A stretch of DNA of 7,094 nucleotides from CAZJYI01 sp964550025 (GTDB lineage Bacteria > Verrucomicrobiota > Kiritimatiellia > UBA8416 > CAYOBW01). This document shows positions 6,701 to 7,094 of this stretch, piece after piece. Both the position numbers and the translations under genes were made by a program. The notes below the pieces were generated by a model that was not told the DNA's origin, ran no database searches, and saw nothing but the letters and a program-made list of their open reading frames with translations. The DNA is taken from contig CAZJYI010000319.1 in assembly GCA_964550025.1 (NCBI GenBank), positions 1 to 7,094 of the forward strand, read 5' to 3'. Positions within the stretch are counted from its first letter, which is position 1; each line of letters begins with the position of its first letter.

Positions 6701-7094
6701 GAGCTGCGGGGGACGAACACCCACATCTGGGCCTACTGGGGGAATCCCGCTGCGAGCAACGCACCCGCCTACACCACAAACGGGGCGACGTGGGATTCCC
6801 ACTACAGGGGGGTGTGGCACGCGAACGGAACGGTGGCGGATTCAACGGCCCACGGCAACGATGCCACGGCGGACAGCTCGGTCAGCGCCGAAGGGGTGGT
6901 CGCCGGAGGCAAACGCTTCAACGGAAGCAGCCAGGCCATCACGCTGGGCGATCTCGCCGATTTCGATCTGCTCGAAGACATGACCCTGTCGGCGTGGGTG
7001 AAGCCGGACCCGGTGTCGTCCGGGGAGGACTGCATCTTTGGCAAGTGGGGTGACGGCTACATCCTCTCGCTGAACAACAGGCGGCCGCGCTTCC
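701..7094 (+). CDS. Giant exported multidomain protein with CotH-like kinase and lamin-tail domains, 3' partial
   Basis: One frame runs from the GTG at 701 to the window edge: 2131 complete codons, no stop. It encodes a probable secreted or surface protein. Domain order by residue: signal peptide 1-24; lamin-tail 1, 26-145; galactose-binding-like sandwich 165-328; chitobiase C-terminal-like 356-435; CotH-like kinase about 460-815; chitobiase C-terminal-like 824-904; lamin-tail 2-4, 910-1080, 1085-1225 and 1230-1408; Ig-like 1409-1499; fibronectin-like/Calx-beta pairs 1500-1706 and 1707-1915; DUF2341 about 1921-2025; LamG from about 2033, cut. GTG 701 is preferred because it gives a normal signal peptide start (MKIPRTLLLF). 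An in-frame GTG at 689 would add four residues, and TAG at 665 closes the frame upstream. No strong Shine-Dalgarno is seen; GTGAG at 689-693 is the best candidate. The substrate and partners are unknown. The C-terminus, where a sorting or anchoring signal would be expected, is missing. Confidence 0.93.
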   Translation, partial: MKIPRTLLLFAAMAVSCCFPGSAAGVVINEFMARNNAALEDPDAPGEYPDWIEIYNDSSESVDLTGWYLTDDAGDLTKWQFPAKTLDGYGFLVVFASNKDLRNPGQQLHTNFKLTTDGEYLALVRPDGLTIASEYSPEFPEQTPDVSFGLRPDTTNMVLVAADSTCSVLVPEDGLLGQTWTQVGFDDSAWLSGRQGIGYEVSPTGYLALIRTSLPEETTGAYVRLSFELSDPAVVDALVLSMKYDDGFATYLNGTKVSQANVLGTPAWDSPATLEHPNSQAVEFVEFNLGDYTNLLVAGRNVLAVHALNFDAGGADSDFLLVAKLEAFRYTTGASAEHRFFRIPTPGARNMLGAVDFLAPVAFSVARGFHETPFSLDLTASPGSTIYYTLDGKEPTTGSLPYVGLLNISSSVCVRAKAFKQDYESSRPVTHTYLFPADIIASPNMRTSITQNPTYGPRMTNALMALPSICIATERDVIEWTPELAASVEMITTNKTEGFHINAGVARFGNRVTNFAKRQFRLYFRERYGASKLKYPVFKGFDHGVPVVDEFDQLDLRSGSHDMSHRGFYMSGRFCDDTLLETGHLNTHGRFVHVYLNGKYWGQYHMRERWKADTLAEYLGGDKTDYEAVEGDGSTGNWFAARPVDGDGSAWTRVKNRADDYHAVRKYLNVPQFLDFMWMWMYGQSEFEFRAVGATNASDNGFMFQLRDPDGFLRGGSHSVSDRGPGSLLQKLRSENHPDFRVLQSDRIFRMFFYDGVMTPDRNRERLLQRCSEVEVAFLAESARWGFRTPVSWASERDKALNRFLTKTDSLLGSFRSAGYYPVEAPVYNRRGGVFTNAFQLTITGSSDIYYTLDGTDPREQGTGLAAGPRYEGPIALTNSAVVKARVMNSTNEWSAVHEVLFLIDEPSPVRISEVMFNPRRPEGWETNLYARSDYEFIELQNTGGKTVGLAGMRLNDGVEFDFSRGAVATLAPGETCVVVDDFEAFTNRYANWASIKIAGQWEGRLDDGGERIRLVDAFGRTNALFRYGDGRGWPPAADGAGHSLVPLVVNDQTNGVLEYGGSWRASTYMDGSPGRANPAAVTDVVINEVVAHTDTGMPPPLDSDDWVELYNTTGSAIPLTDWYLSDDAGELTKWRIPDTKVIRATDWLTFTERNGFNPDGISGFGLNKAGEQVFLSYLPGGASNRVADCIRFKGQENGVSLGRYPDGDADWFALIATPNSANGAPARPVVISEIMYHPLPTDANPEDNTNDEYIEILNVSGGRVDLWNAAGTWRLDGQDFTFPPNTSLVAGESLLVVSFSPTNATALNAFLNVYGLTNNEVQIFGPYSGKLSNRGERVALERPQAPDVAGGSVSWVIVDEVIYFDRGPWPTEADGTGRSLERTQVQGSGNDPANWQVAFWASPGAPPSVFRISRPDYGQTLLLGSSAQAEVTIDGGRITGPVEQVEFFLNGASVSVVTEEPYRCMFGPITEAGSYVLSATMTDAVGSYTSREVVVIGTGVDNDSGASDIAFSSAVLRGSLPDNAQAAVVVYWGLTDGMTGKGAWSNAVSLGQRGGSFGAPVDGLRACETYHYRCYATNAYGDTWAAQSTSFTTRPPPVSLSLAGSPFAEDGGTATVTATLGGVSASNAAVALAFSGAAVYAADYSASATTIVINAGDVSGSVTLTGLDDTEVESVESAIVAIHAATRAAAGTPAAVTALIVSDDPRVDNAAGASGVSDSSATLNGNLTHGDSASVTIYCGTEDGATNGARWEMTNSLGLRAEGPFSALVTGLQANRTYYYRCYAENAGGADWADATTNFTTGPPSVSIADVTVTEGDSGTRHADFTVVPSAVSGKDISVNYATRDGTAAAGTDYQARAGTLVIGAGQPGGVITVPVNGDAESEWPSEDFYLDVDTPTNCTIADAQASGTIKDDDVDVYFIDWRYRMQITFDGYDRDETLVDFPALVVLNTNCENFAYSQFNPGIPADLRFANSNLTALLYHEVEEWNTNGDSTVWVRVPELRGTNTHIWAYWGNPAASNAPAYTTNGATWDSHYRGVWHANGTVADSTAHGNDATADSSVSAEGVVAGGKRFNGSSQAITLGDLADFDLLEDMTLSAWVKPDPVSSGEDCIFGKWGDGYILSLNNRRPRF
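776..1135 (+). other. Lamin-tail domain 1
   Basis: Residues 26-145 begin with VVINEFMA (26-33), followed by DWIEIYN (50-56) and GWYLTDD (66-72). These are the hallmark strands of the bacterial lamin-tail (LTD, Ig-like) domain, whose usual pattern is INE-hydrophobic, WIEIYN, then GW-L-D. LTDs in bacteria occur in exported proteins, often beside nucleases or CotH-like kinases, and probably mediate binding. This copy closely matches lamin-tail domain 3 downstream. Confidence 0.82.
1193..1684 (+). other. Galactose-binding-like beta-sandwich region
   Basis: Residues about 165-328 include W179 and the FDDSAW segment near 184, a GIGY turn near 195, YVRLSFEL-type strands, a DDG-F-TYLNG motif near 245-254, and AGRNVLAVHALN near 299-309. 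This pattern matches the jelly-roll sugar-binding sandwich seen in glycoside hydrolase accessory domains and in CotH/LTD proteins. A carbohydrate ligand is plausible but not shown. Confidence 0.6.
1766..2005 (+). other. Chitobiase/beta-hexosaminidase C-terminal-like module 1
   Basis: Residues 356-435 carry FLAPVAFS at the start, the diagnostic IYYTLDGKEPT (386-396), a VRAKAF strand, and a closing HTYLF. This is the CHB_HEX_C_1 pattern, a small Ig-like module that usually acts as spacer or binding unit. It directly precedes the kinase region, and a second copy directly follows it. Confidence 0.8.
2078..3145 (+). other. CotH-like kinase region
   Basis: Residues about 460-815 match the CotH family of atypical protein kinases (spore-coat CotH of Bacillus phosphorylates coat proteins on serine). 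Visible landmarks are FDQLDLRSGSHD (551-562); VYLNGKYWGQYHMRERW (594-610), the conserved NG-YWG-Y-RE strand pair; DFMWMWMYG (675-683); the acidic LRDPDGFLR (706-714), which holds the DxD expected to bind metal; FFYDGVMTP (752-760); and AESARWG (780-786). All family blocks are present in order with no break, so the region looks full length. The equivalent of the other active-site aspartate would lie near 686-688, where the sequence is E-F-E. Activity and substrate are unproven. Confidence 0.8.
3170..3412 (+). other. Chitobiase/beta-hexosaminidase C-terminal-like module 2
   Basis: Residues 824-904 start EAPVYN, carry IYYTLDGTDPRE (849-860), then YEGPIAL and VVKARV strands, and end VLFLI. This is the same module type as 356-435, placed immediately after the kinase region. 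Low identity outside the YYTLDG core suggests an old duplication or separate acquisition. Confidence 0.8.
3428..3940 (+). other. Lamin-tail domain 2
   Basis: Residues 910-1080 open with VRISEVMFNP (910-919), then YEFIELQN (935-942), LAPGETCVVV and GERIRLVDA-type strands, and close with the GSPGRANP tail (1072-1079) typical of lamin-tail units in tandem. The SEVMFNP opening resembles that of lamin-tail domain 4 rather than 1 or 3. Confidence 0.8.
3953..4375 (+). other. Lamin-tail domain 3
   Basis: Residues 1085-1225 open with VVINEVVAH (1085-1093), then DWVELYN (1106-1112), DWYLSDDAGELTKW and a GLNKAGEQVFLS strand. Its DWYLSDDAGELTKWRIP stretch is nearly the same as the GWYLTDDAGDLTKWQFP of domain 1. 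Confidence 0.8.
4388..4924 (+). other. Lamin-tail domain 4
   Basis: Residues 1230-1408 open with VVISEIMYHP (1230-1239), then YIEILN (1254-1259), LVAGESLLVV and GERVALERP strands. The end carries DEVIYFDRGPWP, GRSLER and an ANWQVAFWASPGAPP tail, a common close of these units in verrucomicrobial proteins as I recall them. Confidence 0.78.
4925..5197 (+). other. Ig-like domain
   Basis: Residues 1409-1499 hold VEQVEFFLNGASV, EEPYRCMF, GSYVLSATMTDAVG and a final SREVVVIG strand. This is the pattern of bacterial Ig-like domains of the Big_7/Big_9 type (VEFF-NG, EPY, Y-L-A-A-D--G). The role is probably structural spacing or binding. Confidence 0.65.
5198..5818 (+). repeat. Tandem unit 1: fibronectin-like plus Calx-beta-like
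   Basis: Residues 1500-1706. The first half (VDNDSGASD, VVVYWGLTDG, CETYHYRCYATN, TSFTTRPPP) is the fibronectin III-like module. The second half (AEDGGTATVTATL, YAADYSASATTIVI, LIVSDDP) looks like a diverged Calx-beta domain, a calcium-binding beta-sandwich in its eukaryotic namesake. It is followed at once by a second unit of nearly equal length. Confidence 0.7.
5819..6445 (+). repeat. Tandem unit 2: fibronectin-like plus Calx-beta
   Basis: Residues 1707-1915 repeat the order of the preceding unit: VDNAAGASGVSD, VTIYCGTEDG, RTYYYRCYAEN, TNFTTGPPSVS, then a textbook Calx-beta domain (VTEGDSGTRHADFTV, GTAAAGTDYQARAGTL, EDFYLDV, GTIKDDD). The Calx-beta half is closer to consensus than that of unit 1. 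Units of 207 and 209 residues in the same order point to duplication of the two-domain block. Confidence 0.75.
6461..6775 (+). other. DUF2341 domain
   Basis: Residues about 1921-2025 begin IDWRYRMQITFDGYD and continue with LVDFPALVVLN, DLRFANSN, LLYHEVEEWN and STVWVRVPEL, ending HIWAYWGNPAA. This matches DUF2341, a beta-rich domain of unknown function nearly always placed before a LamG-like domain in exported proteins. Order and spacing are as expected. Confidence 0.82.
6797..7093 (+). other. LamG/concanavalin-like domain, cut by window end
   Basis: From residue about 2033 the sequence reads YRGVWHANGTVADSTAHGND, then GGKRFNGSSQAITLGD and DMTLSAWVKPD, the opening strands of a Laminin_G_3 domain. 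About half a domain is visible. LamG-like domains commonly bind carbohydrate or protein ligands. The remaining strands and whatever follows lie outside the window. Confidence 0.85.

Noticed and set aside
29..6820. Five long open frames on the reverse strand (29-1810, 1895-2854, 2861-4414, 4763-6169, 6191-6820).
   Set aside because: All are codon-aligned with the forward frame of the toxin and giant gene, so they stop only where the forward frame uses TTA, CTA or TCA, which are rare here. Each ends on a forward TCA (29, 1895, 2861, 4763, 6191). Their translations are rich in R, V, H and G with no domain, while the forward frame shows continuous known domains.
1..7094. CRISPR array, tRNA, rRNA or insertion sequence.
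   Set aside because: No short direct repeats with spacers, no cloverleaf or rRNA-like stretch, no transposase and no terminal inverted repeats were seen. Coding sequence occupies nearly all of 117-7094.

Overview
The window is GC-rich (roughly 60-65% by eye) and codes almost throughout on the + strand. It looks like a member of the PVC superphylum, most likely Verrucomicrobiota or Kiritimatiellota. The basis is a secreted protein that combines lamin-tail domains, a CotH-like kinase region, chitobiase C-terminal-like modules, YYRCYA-type fibronectin-like repeats, Calx-beta domains, DUF2341 and LamG, a combination I associate with giant exported proteins of those phyla. The taxonomic call is inference from recalled families, not a search.

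Layout. Positions 1-116 hold no convincing gene; they carry a candidate promoter and a 10-bp palindrome directly before the first gene. Positions 117-658 are a two-gene type II toxin-antitoxin operon: an Unstab_antitox-type antitoxin (117-335) and a RelE/ParE-family toxin (332-658) that overlap by GTGA. A 42-base gap (659-700) with two tiny inverted repeats follows. From 701 to the end of the window there is one uninterrupted frame of at least 2131 codons with no stop, so the protein continues past the 3' edge. A gene caller that needs a stop codon inside the window would miss it.

Reading the giant protein from its N-terminus: signal peptide; lamin-tail domain 1; a galactose-binding-like beta-sandwich; chitobiase C-terminal-like module 1; CotH-like kinase region; chitobiase C-terminal-like module 2; lamin-tail domains 2, 3 and 4; an Ig-like domain; two tandem copies of a [fibronectin-like + Calx-beta-like] unit of about 208 residues; DUF2341; and a LamG/concanavalin-like domain cut by the window end. 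It is probably exported and acts outside the cytoplasm. The kinase-like region may modify other surface or secreted proteins while the sandwich domains bind glycans or other proteins. That role is inferred from the domains alone.

The toxin-antitoxin pair acts in the cytoplasm and has no evident functional link to the giant protein beyond shared strand and closeness. The long reverse-strand open frames across the window are shadows of the forward coding frame.
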